The notes beneath the pieces are model-generated. The model was not told where the DNA came from. It did no database searches and was given only the letters and a program-made list of their open reading frames with translations. The translations under genes and the position numbers were made by a program. 64,000 bases of DNA, taken from the NCBI GenBank assembly GCA_964476155.1, contig CAYYYS010000011.1:15144-79143 (forward strand), given 5' to 3'. Source of the stretch: JAHIYU01 sp964476155 (GTDB taxonomy: Bacteria; Krumholzibacteriota; Krumholzibacteriia; LZORAL124-64-63). Positions 26,067-35,606 of the stretch are shown one piece after another; positions within the stretch are counted from its first letter, which is position 1; every line of letters begins with the position of its first letter.

Positions 26067-26852
26067 TCACGCCCGGCGGCGAACCCGGCGGCGCAACGTC
26101 GCGACGGCCGAGACCGCCGCGACGAGGAGCCCGAATCCGGTGAGCAGACGGGAGTAGAGCGGCGCCGTTTGCAGGCGGTGGCCCAGGGCTTCGGTCGGCG
26201 AACCGGTGCGGAAGGTGAGCGATATGCCGCCGAGTGGTCCGAGATCGGGCGGGATGGTCTCGAGACAGGCGCGGATGAGGGCATGTTCGGGCAGGGCCGT
26301 TTCGGCCGGAATCCGAAGCGAGGTTTCGGAAGTCGTCTCCGACAGATGATACTCTTCCTGCTCCGCTTCCAGGGTGAGTTGATAGCCGGAAGCTCCCTCC
26401 ACGCCGGTCCACGCGATCCTGGGGGTTCGGTCGGATACGATCTGACTCTCGATCGGCTCGAGGAACCTTGTCGTGTCGGGGCCGGAGCGGCTCGTCAGGT
26501 CGTCGCCCGGCTTTTCCGGCGGCAACAGCAGCATCATGGCGATACCGGCGGCGAGGGCCAGCCCTCCCCAGGCGCCCGACTTCTGAATCACGCCGACATA
26601 ACGACGGTCGGACGGCAGAGGGGCACGGCGCCGGACGGAGCGGGACAATTCCACATCACCGTCGGCCAAGGCTCGCTGCAGGTGTTGGACCGCGCCCTGC
26701 TTCAGCCGGCAGGCATCGCAGTAGGCCAGATGATCGATCAGCCGTTCGCGCAGGAGCGGCTCAGAATCGGATCCTTCCAGGCGCCACATCTGGTCGCCGA
26801 GATCCGGCTCGATACATTCGAATCCATCTGTCGTCACATCATTGCCGCTCAT
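26067..26852 (-). CDS. Zinc-finger anti-sigma factor-like membrane protein, copy B
   Basis: A 261-aa protein with the same layout as copy A: HxxxCxxC zinc motif at H41/C45/C48, membrane segment at about 95-112, extracytoplasmic fibronectin-like region, and a C-terminal hydrophobic segment ending in an arginine-rich tail (RRRVRRRA). GGAG lies 10 bases before the ATG. It follows the sigma gene stop by 118 bp on the same strand, the usual sigma then anti-sigma order. The zinc domain would bind the sigma factor at the inner face of the membrane while the outer domain senses an envelope signal; the mechanism is inferred from family behaviour. Confidence 0.8.
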   Translation of the reverse strand: MSGNDVTTDGFECIEPDLGDQMWRLEGSDSEPLLRERLIDHLAYCDACRLKQGAVQHLQRALADGDVELSRSVRRRAPLPSDRRYVGVIQKSGAWGGLALAAGIAMMLLLPPEKPGDDLTSRSGPDTTRFLEPIESQIVSDRTPRIAWTGVEGASGYQLTLEAEQEEYHLSETTSETSLRIPAETALPEHALIRACLETIPPDLGPLGGISLTFRTGSPTEALGHRLQTAPLYSRLLTGFGLLVAAVSAVATLRRRVRRRA

Positions 26853-27014
26853 TGAATACTCCGTGAAAGCGCACTGCATGCGGACGCCATGTCAACGAAC
26901 GGCGTCCAGGATAAGAACAAGTCGACCGGTTCGGTGCGAAGGAAAAACGATCAGAAATCGACCGGAGACATCACCCCCTTTTCGATCCTCCGGAAAGCCT
27001 GCGGTTCAGCAATT
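26121..27014. repeat. 894-bp direct repeat, copy B
   Basis: The partner of the copy at 23906-24799 (offset 2215). In this copy the repeat runs into the intact sigma factor gene at its upper end, so copy B is in its natural context and copy A is the displaced one. Confidence 0.85.
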
Positions 27015-27576
27015 CGTAGAGATCCTGCAGGCAGGCCTCTCTCCGGTAGTAGACGGAGCGCACGGATGTCAGGCGCAGGTCCCTGAGCAGGGAGATCGCC
27101 GAACGCTGATCGATGAAAAGCGCGTGCAGAAGGTCGTGACAGGCCTTTTCCAGACGAGCCATGGCATCCTGCAACACATCCAGAAGCTCTTGATCGAGGA
27201 AAGTGTCCAGGGGGGTGCGGCCGGGTGCGGCGATCCAGTCCGACAGGGGATCGATGTGGATATGGGGATGCCGTCGTCGCCATATGAGGATGTTGCGGCA
27301 GCGATTGCGGGCGATAGTCACCGCGAAACGCACGAGATTTCCCTCGAACTCGCCCCGCTTCCGCAAGTAACCGAGTACGGCGACCAGGGACTCCTGGACC
27401 ACGTCGTCCACATCCTGGTTGTCTCGTCCCAGAAACGCGCGGACGGAGTCGAGGACCGGTTTGTACAGAACGCTGCACATCCGGTCGTCGGCGTCTTCGG
27501 TTCCCGAGAAGAACGCGGACAGGATTCCGGGCAGCTCCGCCTCGGTGTTGTGTTCTGGACCGCTGGAAAGAGGCAT
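26971..27576 (-). CDS. ECF-like RNA polymerase sigma factor
   Basis: A 201-aa sigma-70-family protein starting at the ATG at 27576. Region 2 is recognisable from VDDVVQESLVAVLGYLRKRG through VRFAVTIARNRCRNILIWRR, and region 4 from the segment around DQRSAISLLRDLRLTSVRSV and VYYRREACLQDLYELLNRRL, which forms the -35-binding helix-turn-helix. No region 1.1 or 3 is present. It is followed by its anti-sigma gene and lies divergently from the CHAT lipoprotein, which is a likely target. A poorly conserved linker suggests a lineage-specific sigma group. Confidence 0.85.
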   Translation of the reverse strand: MPLSSGPEHNTEAELPGILSAFFSGTEDADDRMCSVLYKPVLDSVRAFLGRDNQDVDDVVQESLVAVLGYLRKRGEFEGNLVRFAVTIARNRCRNILIWRRRHPHIHIDPLSDWIAAPGRTPLDTFLDQELLDVLQDAMARLEKACHDLLHALFIDQRSAISLLRDLRLTSVRSVYYRREACLQDLYELLNRRLSGGSKRG

Positions 27577-27741
27577 GATCAAGCCTTGAATCCCCGGATA
27601 TGGCGTTTGGTTAAAACCCGTTCGACAGTGTTCGACGGTACGCCGTAACGCCTTGTCGTGTCAATCGCAAGGTGATACGATTGCGCAATGAAGAACCGGG
27701 CCGCCGTCGTCTGCGGCGTGAGGAGGGATTTGAGGTTTGCT

Positions 27742-30700
27742 ATGTACGGTCACGGCGCTGCGACGATAAACGTATCGTGCACCCTGTGCGCATGTCTGCT
27801 GATCGCCTCTTTCGTCGGCTGCGGCGGCGGAGATGAACGTGATATGCGTGGTGAGGATATCCTCATCGGCGTTCCCCTCTCGGATGAATTGCGCCTCGAA
27901 CTGGATGCGTCACGGTCGCGACTCACGGGCGGGCTCGGGACGATGACCCATGCCGCCGAACTCGAGACCTACGAAAGACTCAATGTCGACATCCAGCGCC
28001 CGGCCAGTCGCGAAGCCACCGGTGACGAGCTCTACGCCCTCTGGAAAGCCGATCCGGTCAACTTCTTCTGGATCGACCTGGCCGCGGGCTACAATTATCT
28101 GCTGCGCCGAAATGAAGATCGCAACACCATGTACGACCATCCGGCTCTGGCCGATGCCGACTCGCCCGTCGGGGCGTACGTGCGGGGTGCGCGATTCTAT
28201 CGCTACGGATCGCGTGGTGAACACTACCGCCGCGCGGCCGATTCCGGGACCGGATTGCCTCCTCTGTCCGCGCTCTGGCTGGCGCGCAGATTGGCGATGA
28301 TCGACAGCGACGAAGGGCGGCATCTCGAAGCCGTCCGCAAGCTTCTCGATCTGGTATCCGAGGCCTGGGACATCGGCGGGGCCGGGCTGGCCCTCCACGT
28401 ATGGCTCGCCGTCGACCAGACGTTGATGCGGGCGGATCGGTTGGATGATGCCCTGCATGCCTCGTCCCACGCCATGGAGATCGCAGCCGCGCTGGGGTGC
28501 GGATACCGGGTCGTCCTGTGCCGGTTGCAGCAGGGAGATATCCTCGAGGCCAGACGTGAATACGCCGCGGCCGTGACCGTCTTCAAGTTGACCGCCGCCG
28601 AAGCCACTCGCCTGGATTTCCCTTGGCTGTTCACGCGGAGCATGAGCCGGGCCGCCGCCGTGTATGCCGAGCTCGGCGATCCGTCGGGTGCGCTCGCTTG
28701 TGATCTCGAGAGCATGAATCACTGCCTGGCCACAGCCGATTCACTGAATGCGCCGCGACAGATGATGAATGTTTCCCATGACTTCCGTCTCATGGGACGG
28801 CTCGATTCAGCCCTCGTGTACCAGAAACGGGCCAGGCGCTGGGTCGATGCCTTTCGGGACAAGCGCAACAAGGCGGTGCTGCCGAGGCTGGAGGCGGAGT
28901 ATTATTGCCATATCGGCCAGTACGAGATAGCCGACTCCCTCATGGCCATCGCTTCCGGCCGCGCGCAGGGTGCCAGCCTGATCCTGGACGAGGTCGAGTT
29001 GCTGCTGGCCCTGGTTCGTCAAGGACTGGAAGCGAGCCGCCCCGAAGTGGCCTATCGGGCGTTGGCCAGACTGGAGAACCTGCGCGACGTTATCTGCGAT
29101 CAATGGCCTGACCAGAATCTGCGTTGTGACCTGGAGATACTCACGGCGGTCTTCCTGGGCCGGCAGGGCGAATTCCTGCCCGCGTTGCGTGCGCTGGACA
29201 GGGCCCGGGACGCGATACGGGAACACGGCGGCGAGGCGAAACTCTGGGAATATCATTGTTCGGCCGGCGAGTTGGCCCTGTTGCGCGAGGATCCGATCGC
29301 GGCCGAGGAGTCCTTTTCCCGATGCCTGGAGTTGGCCAGGAACAGCGGGTGGAAGGAAAAGGAAATGACCAGCCGATTCCATCTCGGCCAGGTCCTTCTG
29401 GACAACGACCGGAATCGAGAAGCCCGTGAGATGTTCGCCGCTTCCAGCTCGGATTCGGCCTTTGGCGGCCGGTTCCGCACACACATCTCATCATTGTTGA
29501 TGATCGGACGATCCTACATGTTGGAGGGCCGTCCGGAGCTAGCCGCAACGTATCTACAGGCGGGGTTGGCCCTTTGTACGCCCCGGTCGCCGGGTGATCT
29601 CCTTTCGAAGTTCCACCTGGAGTTCGGCAAGGCCCTGGCCGCCGTCGGACATGCGGCGGATGCGGAATCCCATCTGCTGGACGCTCGCAGGATAGCCGCC
29701 GGCAATATCGGGCAAGCGCACATCGCCGAATTGAAGAACCTGGGTTGGGACGTGAGGCGAGATGCGGCCGAGGCCCTGATCAGTCTCTACCTGGACCAGC
29801 CCCACCTGCTGGAGGGAGCGGATCCGGGCCGGGCCACCCTGGCTCTCGGCCGCGGTGCGGACCGTGCCGAAGCTGGCGACGAGACATTGTCCCTCTCCTT
29901 CCTCGTGGGACATGACCAGTCTTTCCGATGGCTTGTGGAGGGGGACGATGTACGCATCGACACCATGCCGGGACGAGCGGAGCTGTCACGTCTGGTCTCA
30001 CCCGTGATGACGGATATGCGGGCGTCGAACCGGGATGTGTCCCGGCAGGCCGCCCACCGCCTGAGCGCCGTGCTGCTCGAAGGTGTTGGAGCGTTTTGGC
30101 CGAGGGACAGTCTCCTGTCCATATCGCCGGATGATCTGTTGCACATGCTGCCCTGGGCGGCCCTGCCCCTGCCCGACGACAGGAGCCAGGGGGAGGCGTC
30201 TTCGATCCTTTTGATCGACCACGGTCCCCTGCTGGTCCTGTACGAGGCGGTGGGTGGATCGACCGGACGCCGCACGGAGCCCGCGGGAGCCCCGCCGACC
30301 GGAGATCTCCTGGCCATCGGGGTCGACGCCGGGATGGCCGACCGCGTCGAGCCGCTGCCCCGACTGCGCAATGCAGAAGCCGAAGCCCGGGCCGTGGCCG
30401 CCGCCTGGCGGGTCGGCGAATCGGTTCTGTGCACCGGTCAAAGCGCCGAGTGGACCGAGGCGTTGGCCGGCGGACTCGGCAGGTTCGGCGTCATACACAT
30501 CGCTTCGCACGCGGTCGTCCATAGGGGCGCACCGGGCGAGGGCACCCTAAGATTGTCCGGAGCGCATGGATCCATGCCGCTCACCCTTTCATCCGTTCGT
30601 GAACTCGATCTGAATGCCGGATTGGTCTACTTGTCCTGCTGCGAAGCCGCCGGCAGTCGACCGCGGGCGGCGAGCGGCATGATGGATTTTGCGGGCGCAT

Positions 30701-30912
30701 TCCTGGAGGCCGGAGCCCGGTCGGTCATCGCATCGACCATCGAGGTGGATGATGCCTCGTCGGCGAGACTGGCGGAGATATTCTATGACCAATGGCAAGG
30801 TGGATCGAGCAGCCCCGAAGCCCTGAAACATGCGATGCTCGGTCTGAGACGTGAATCGGCCGAGTGGCGACATCCGTATTTCTGGGCGTTCTATAGGGTC
30901 ATCTCAAGATGA
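27742..30912 (+). CDS. Lipoprotein with TPR-like array and C-terminal CHAT (caspase-like) protease domain
   Basis: I prefer the ATG at 27742 (TGAGG 8 bases before it) over one at 27688; this leaves a lipoprotein signal (CTLCACLLIASFVGC, lipobox FVGC). The 1056-aa product has a long helical, TPR-like middle (units such as GQYEIADSLMAIASGRAQG, then EDPIAAEESFSRCLELARNS). A CHAT domain follows from about residue 730 (LSFLVGHDQSFRWLVEG). The catalytic dyad is visible: H923 in HIASHAVVH and C967 in LSCCEAAG. CHAT proteases are separase/gingipain-clan cysteine peptidases. Attachment to the membrane outside the cytoplasm is unusual for them. It faces the sigma/anti-sigma pair across a 165-bp divergent region, suggesting joint control. 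Confidence 0.9.
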   Translation: MYGHGAATINVSCTLCACLLIASFVGCGGGDERDMRGEDILIGVPLSDELRLELDASRSRLTGGLGTMTHAAELETYERLNVDIQRPASREATGDELYALWKADPVNFFWIDLAAGYNYLLRRNEDRNTMYDHPALADADSPVGAYVRGARFYRYGSRGEHYRRAADSGTGLPPLSALWLARRLAMIDSDEGRHLEAVRKLLDLVSEAWDIGGAGLALHVWLAVDQTLMRADRLDDALHASSHAMEIAAALGCGYRVVLCRLQQGDILEARREYAAAVTVFKLTAAEATRLDFPWLFTRSMSRAAAVYAELGDPSGALACDLESMNHCLATADSLNAPRQMMNVSHDFRLMGRLDSALVYQKRARRWVDAFRDKRNKAVLPRLEAEYYCHIGQYEIADSLMAIASGRAQGASLILDEVELLLALVRQGLEASRPEVAYRALARLENLRDVICDQWPDQNLRCDLEILTAVFLGRQGEFLPALRALDRARDAIREHGGEAKLWEYHCSAGELALLREDPIAAEESFSRCLELARNSGWKEKEMTSRFHLGQVLLDNDRNREAREMFAASSSDSAFGGRFRTHISSLLMIGRSYMLEGRPELAATYLQAGLALCTPRSPGDLLSKFHLEFGKALAAVGHAADAESHLLDARRIAAGNIGQAHIAELKNLGWDVRRDAAEALISLYLDQPHLLEGADPGRATLALGRGADRAEAGDETLSLSFLVGHDQSFRWLVEGDDVRIDTMPGRAELSRLVSPVMTDMRASNRDVSRQAAHRLSAVLLEGVGAFWPRDSLLSISPDDLLHMLPWAALPLPDDRSQGEASSILLIDHGPLLVLYEAVGGSTGRRTEPAGAPPTGDLLAIGVDAGMADRVEPLPRLRNAEAEARAVAAAWRVGESVLCTGQSAEWTEALAGGLGRFGVIHIASHAVVHRGAPGEGTLRLSGAHGSMPLTLSSVRELDLNAGLVYLSCCEAAGSRPRAASGMMDFAGAFLEAGARSVIASTIEVDDASSARLAEIFYDQWQGGSSSPEALKHAMLGLRRESAEWRHPYFWAFYRVISR

Positions 30913-30933
30913 CGACGGTCGTTGATCGTCCTG

Positions 30934-31572
30934 CTACCACATCTTGCCGTTTTCCACTCCCCACCGCGAGAAATGTATGGTCTGGAACTTGACGCGTCGG
31001 GGATGGTGCGGATCCATGGGAATCATCATGAAGTCCGTGTACCAGTATTCGGCTCTGTCTCCCGGTTCGACCGAGCCGGAGCGATGCATGCAGAATACCG
31101 CATAATAATCCCAGCGGGGACGAAGCCACGGGGGATAGTGCACTTCGACGGTCACCTTTTCGCGAAACTTTATGTCCGGCTCCATCTTGAAAACGGCCGG
31201 CGCCTTCGTGTAGGCGTTGGCGTTGGCGTTGACGGGGACATGTAGGGAGACTTCGACGGGTTCCCTGCCCGGTATCGCGCCTGGCGGGAAGGTCATCGAG
31301 AAGGTGTATTCTTCGCCCCAAGACGGGTAGGTGGTTCTCAACTCACCGCCCCGTACCGGATCGATCATCGCGGTCGCCACGGCATAGGTTGCGTTCTCAC
31401 TCGCCAGCCATAGGTCGCGGATGTAACTGCTCTTCTGCGGCTCATCTCCAGGCGGGGAAGCGAGCTCGCGTGTTTGGTCGTCGACGGCGGGTTCGGTAGG
31501 CCCTTCAATGCAGGAACTCATCGTCAGTACGAAGATCGTCAGAACGACAAACAGTAAAATAGTGTGTCTCAT
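30934..31572 (-). CDS. Uncharacterised lipoprotein
   Basis: The 212-aa protein has a lipoprotein signal peptide (LLFVVLTIFVLTMSSC, lipobox MSSC). The mature part is beta-rich (YTFSMTFPPGAIPGREPVEV, then FREKVTVEVHYPPWLRP) and ends with a WGVENGKMW tail, resembling ZU5- or Ig-like secreted domains in which PPGA and a beta-rich core recur. No enzyme motif is visible. It converges with the CHAT lipoprotein gene, with 21 bp between the stops, and has its own upstream region of about 170 bp. Confidence 0.75.
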   Translation of the reverse strand: MRHTILLFVVLTIFVLTMSSCIEGPTEPAVDDQTRELASPPGDEPQKSSYIRDLWLASENATYAVATAMIDPVRGGELRTTYPSWGEEYTFSMTFPPGAIPGREPVEVSLHVPVNANANAYTKAPAVFKMEPDIKFREKVTVEVHYPPWLRPRWDYYAVFCMHRSGSVEPGDRAEYWYTDFMMIPMDPHHPRRVKFQTIHFSRWGVENGKMW

Positions 31573-31744
31573 AGTGTCCCCCTACTCTCCTCTGGTTAGA
31601 GATGCGAATGCCAGGACAGGTCGCTGCTCTCTGACCCGAATCTCACCTTACCGCGCAATTGCGCCGCAGGTCAATCGCCGCTTCTCGACCCTGGACGTTA
31701 TTGGACGAACATGTAATGCCGGGCTTTGTGAAAAAAAATGATGG

Positions 31745-32053
31745 ATGTGCCCATGTGCTTGGGAAGAGGGTTTGCCGCGCGCCTACGACCACGGCACCTG
31801 GCAATGCAACGCCGCCGATCCCTACGCGGCAACCGGATGTCGCCTGCCGACGGAAGCCGAGTGGGAGTATGCCTGCCGTGCCGGAACACAGTCGCCTTTC
31901 AATACGGGCGACTGCCTCGGCGCGGGTACGGAAGCGAATTACAGCGGGTACATTCCCTACCAGGGGTGTCCTGTCGGTGTCAACGTGGGCTGGACCGTTC
32001 CGGTTTGGCTACTTCCCGAACAGCAAGGGCCGCCTCCACGGCTTCCGGCCCGT
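31745..32053 (+). pseudogene. Fragment of a formylglycine-generating-enzyme (FGE/SUMF1) domain
   Basis: An open frame contains CAWEEGLPRAYDHGTW, GCRLPTEAEWEYACRAGTQ, then FNTGDCLGAGTEANYSGYIP, which are hallmark sequences of the FGE-sulfatase fold. After VGWTVPV the homology jumps to another frame (FGYFPNSKGRLHGF, near 32000-32050) and stops before the GNVWEW motif and the C-terminal half with the catalytic cysteines. The true N-terminus is also missing. It is therefore an internal fragment with one frameshift. It lies in front of icmF and in the same frame as it up to the intervening codons, but is unlikely to be part of IcmF. Confidence 0.75.
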
Positions 32054-32212
32054 GAGGACGGCCTTCTCTGGACGCGGCCCGGCGCCTGGTCTGCAGGGCG
32101 CCGGGCCGCGTTGCGCACCATCTGCATCCATGCTATCCTCCGCCCGGTTTACTCGTCTCGCCGCCCGTTCGGATCCTGGTGCCGCTATATGCCGATTGAA
32201 AGGTCTTCATCG

Positions 32213-35200
32213 ATGTCCGACTGTTACCAGCCCGTCAACCACGTCCGCATCGTAACCGCCGCCTCCCTCTTCGACGGCCACGACGCGTCCATCAACATCA
32301 TGCGCCGCATCCTGCAGCGCGGCGGCGCCGAGGTGATCCACCTGGGCCACAACGTGTCGGTGCGCGACATCGTGAACTGCGCCATCCAGGAGGACGCCCA
32401 GGGCATCGCCATCACTTCGTACCAGGGCGGTCATCTCGAATTCCTGAAGTACATGCACGACCTGCTCGCCGAGGCCGGCGCGAACGTGAAGATCTACGGC
32501 GGCGGCGGCGGCTGTATCCTGCCCGACGAGATCGACGAGCTGCACGCATACGGCATCGACCGCATCTTCTCGCCGGACGACGGGCGCACGCTGGGGCTGC
32601 AGGGCATGATCGACATCGTCATGAAGGGCTGCGACTTTCCGACTGTCACCGAGGCCGACACGTCGCTGCTCGACAGCGTCGCCGAGCGCGACGACCAGGC
32701 CATCGCCCGCACGATCACCCTGGCCGAGACCCTGCCCGTACCGTACGAGACCCTGGCGCCGCGCATCGCCGAGTTGTCCGCCGGTCGCACGATCCCCGTG
32801 CTGGGTGTCACCGGCACCGGCGGCGCGGGGAAGTCCTCGCTGGTCGACGAACTGGTGCGCCGCTTCCTGAACGACACCGAAGACAAGACCGTCGCGGTGG
32901 TCAGCGTCGATCCCAGCAAGCGGCGCAGCGGCGGCGCGTTGCTGGGCGACCGCATCCGCATGAACGCCATCGGCGATTCGCGCTGCTATATGCGCTCGCT
33001 CGCCACGCGCCAGTCGAACCTCGCGCTGAGCAAATACGTGCGCCAGAGCATCGAGGTGTGCAAGGCCGCCGGCTACGACCTGGTCATCGTGGAGACCTCG
33101 GGCATCGGCCAGAGCGACACCGAGATCACCGAGCACAGCGACGTGGCCCTCTACGTGATGACCGCCGAATACGGCGCCCAGACCCAGCTCGAGAAGATCG
33201 ACATGCTCGACTTCGCCGACGTCATCGCCATCAACAAGTTCGACCATCGCGGTTCGCAGGACGCCATGCGCGACGTGCGCAAGCAGTACAAGCGTAATCA
33301 CGACCTGTTCGCGGCCGGCGACGAAGACCTGCCGGTCTACGGCACCATCGCCAGCCAGTTCAACGATCCCGGCATGAACGCCCTGTACGCCAAGCTCCTG
33401 CTGACGATAGGGGAGAAGACCGGCATCGAGTTCCCCACCGACCTCTCGCCGGACACGCACATCACCGACCGCCACTTCGTGATTCCGCCCGAACGCGTGC
33501 GCTACCTGGCGGAGATCGCCGAGCACAGCGAACGCTACAACGGCTGGGTGGACGAGCAATGCGGGATCGCCCGCAAGCTCTACCAGTTGCGCGGCGTCAT
33601 CGCCGATCAGCGCGGGGAGGCGGTGACCGGCGTTGGCGAACCGCTGGCAATCGACAACGGCGATCCCCTGGTCGCCCGCTACACCGACCTGCTCCAGCAC
33701 CTCGACGCCGACTGCCTGAAGTCCCTGCAGGCCTGGCCCGAGACGGTCGCCTGCTACGAGGCCGACACCTTTTCCTTCAAGGTGCGCGACAAGGTCATCG
33801 AACAGGATCTCTGTTCCCGGTCGCTCAGCGGTACGCGTCTGCCCAAGGTCTCGCTACCGCGCTACCGGGACTGGGGCGATATCCTGCGCTGGCTGCTTAC
33901 CGAGAATGCGCCCGGCTATTTCCCCTTCGCGGCGGGCGTCTTCCCACTCAAGCGGCAGGGCGAGGATCCGACCCGCATGTTCGCCGGCGAAGGCGGCCCC
34001 GAGCGCACCAACCGCCGCTTTCATTACGTCTCCTACGGCATGCCCGCCAAGCGCCTGTCGACCGCTTTCGATTCGGTTACCCTGTACGGCGAGGACCCCG
34101 ACCGCCGGCCTGATATTTTTGGCAAGATCGGCAACTCGGGCGTGTCGATCTGCACCGTCGACGACGCCAAGAAGCTTTATTCCGGTTACGACCTGACCTG
34201 CCCCAAGACCAGCGTCTCGATGACCATCAACGGGCCCGCGCCCATGGTTCTCGGTTTCTTCATGAACGCGGCGATCGACCAGAGCTGCGAGAAATGGATC
34301 CGCGAGCAGGGGCAGGCGGACGAGGTGGAGAAGAAGATCGCGGCGATCTATGCCGAGCGCGGCATGATACGTCCCTGCTACGACGGCGACCTGCCACGCG
34401 GCAACGACGGCCTGGGGTTGATGCTGCTCGGCGTCAGCGGCGACGAGGTTCTCGACGCCGAAACCTACGCTCGCATCAAGGCCGACACGCTGAAGTCCGT
34501 GCGCGGTACCGTCCAGGCCGACATCCTCAAGGAGGACCAGGCCCAGAACACCTGTATCTTCAGCACCGAGTTCGCCCTGCGCATGATGGGCGACATCCAG
34601 GCCTTCTTCATCGACCGGGGCGTGCGCAACTTCTACTCGGTGTCGATCAGCGGCTACCACATCGCCGAGGCCGGCGCGAACCCCATCAGTCAGACGGCGT
34701 TTACCCTGGCAAACGGCTTCACCTTCGTGGAGTACTATCTGTCGCGCGGCATGAAGATCGACGACTTCGCGCCCAACCTCTCCTTCTTTTTCAGCAATGG
34801 ACTCGACCCCGAATACACGGTCATCGGCCGCGTCGCGCGCCGCATCTGGTCGAAGGCCATCAAGCTCATGTACGGCGGCAACGAACGCAGCCAGAAGCTC
34901 AAGTACCACATCCAGACCAGCGGCCGCTCGTTGCACGCCCAGGAGATCGCCTTCAACGACATCCGCACCACGCTGCAGGGCCTGTCGGCGATCTACGACA
35001 ACTGCAACAGCCTGCACACCAACGCCTACGACGAGGCCATCACCACGCCGACCGAAGAGAGCGTGCGCCGCGCCATGGCCATCCAGCTGATCATCAACAA
35101 GGAGCTGGGACTCGCGAAGAACGAGAACCCGCTGCAGGGCGCGTTCATCGTCGAGGAGCTGACCGACCTGGTGGAAGAGGCGGTGTTGTCGGAGTTCCGC

Positions 35201-35602
35201 AGCATCAGCGAACGCGGCGGCGTGCTCGGCGCCATGGAGCGCATGTACCAGCGCACCAAGATCCAGGAAGAGTCGCTGCTCTACGAGCACAAGAAGCACA
35301 ACGGCGAGCTGCCCATCGTGGGCGTCAACACCTACCTCGATCCCAACGGCTCGCCGACCCTGGTGCCCGACGAGGTCATCCGCTCCACACCCGAGGAGAA
35401 GGAGTTCGCCATCTCGTCGCTGGAGGCTTTCCATGGTCGCAACGCCGACCGTGCGGCCGACACCCTGTCGCGTCTGCAGGACGCGGCCACCCGCCACGAC
35501 AATATATTTGCCGAGATGATGGAAGCGTGCAAAGTGTGTTCGCTGGGTCAGATTTCCACCGCGCTCTATCGCGTGGGTGGGCAGTACCGGCGGAACATGT
35601 AA
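32213..35602 (+). CDS. icmF: Fused isobutyryl-CoA mutase (IcmF)
   Basis: I start at the ATG at 32213 (GAAAGG upstream), giving 1129 aa, close to known IcmF. Domain order is diagnostic. A B12-binding domain with DGHD at 21-24 (H23 as cobalt ligand) and YQGGHLEFLK comes first. A MeaB-like GTPase follows with Walker A GVTGTGGAGKSS at 198-209, VIVETSGIGQSD and the guanine-specific NKFD. The mutase catalytic barrel starts near residue 580 and includes YVSYGMPAKRLSTAFDSVTL and FFIDRGVRNFYSVSISGYH. IcmF interconverts isobutyryl-CoA and n-butyryl-CoA (some also isovaleryl/pivalyl-CoA) with a built-in chaperone. No other acyl-CoA genes are adjacent; the next gene, a glycosyltransferase, follows by 4 bp. 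Confidence 0.95.
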   Translation: MSDCYQPVNHVRIVTAASLFDGHDASINIMRRILQRGGAEVIHLGHNVSVRDIVNCAIQEDAQGIAITSYQGGHLEFLKYMHDLLAEAGANVKIYGGGGGCILPDEIDELHAYGIDRIFSPDDGRTLGLQGMIDIVMKGCDFPTVTEADTSLLDSVAERDDQAIARTITLAETLPVPYETLAPRIAELSAGRTIPVLGVTGTGGAGKSSLVDELVRRFLNDTEDKTVAVVSVDPSKRRSGGALLGDRIRMNAIGDSRCYMRSLATRQSNLALSKYVRQSIEVCKAAGYDLVIVETSGIGQSDTEITEHSDVALYVMTAEYGAQTQLEKIDMLDFADVIAINKFDHRGSQDAMRDVRKQYKRNHDLFAAGDEDLPVYGTIASQFNDPGMNALYAKLLLTIGEKTGIEFPTDLSPDTHITDRHFVIPPERVRYLAEIAEHSERYNGWVDEQCGIARKLYQLRGVIADQRGEAVTGVGEPLAIDNGDPLVARYTDLLQHLDADCLKSLQAWPETVACYEADTFSFKVRDKVIEQDLCSRSLSGTRLPKVSLPRYRDWGDILRWLLTENAPGYFPFAAGVFPLKRQGEDPTRMFAGEGGPERTNRRFHYVSYGMPAKRLSTAFDSVTLYGEDPDRRPDIFGKIGNSGVSICTVDDAKKLYSGYDLTCPKTSVSMTINGPAPMVLGFFMNAAIDQSCEKWIREQGQADEVEKKIAAIYAERGMIRPCYDGDLPRGNDGLGLMLLGVSGDEVLDAETYARIKADTLKSVRGTVQADILKEDQAQNTCIFSTEFALRMMGDIQAFFIDRGVRNFYSVSISGYHIAEAGANPISQTAFTLANGFTFVEYYLSRGMKIDDFAPNLSFFFSNGLDPEYTVIGRVARRIWSKAIKLMYGGNERSQKLKYHIQTSGRSLHAQEIAFNDIRTTLQGLSAIYDNCNSLHTNAYDEAITTPTEESVRRAMAIQLIINKELGLAKNENPLQGAFIVEELTDLVEEAVLSEFRSISERGGVLGAMERMYQRTKIQEESLLYEHKKHNGELPIVGVNTYLDPNGSPTLVPDEVIRSTPEEKEFAISSLEAFHGRNADRAADTLSRLQDAATRHDNIFAEMMEACKVCSLGQISTALYRVGGQYRRNM

Positions 35603-35606
35603 CGCC

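Noticed and set aside
23906..27014. Transposon with long terminal direct repeats
   Set aside because: The two 894-bp copies enclose only a lipoprotein gene and parts of sigma/anti-sigma genes, with no transposase, and the copies hold gene sequence instead of element ends.
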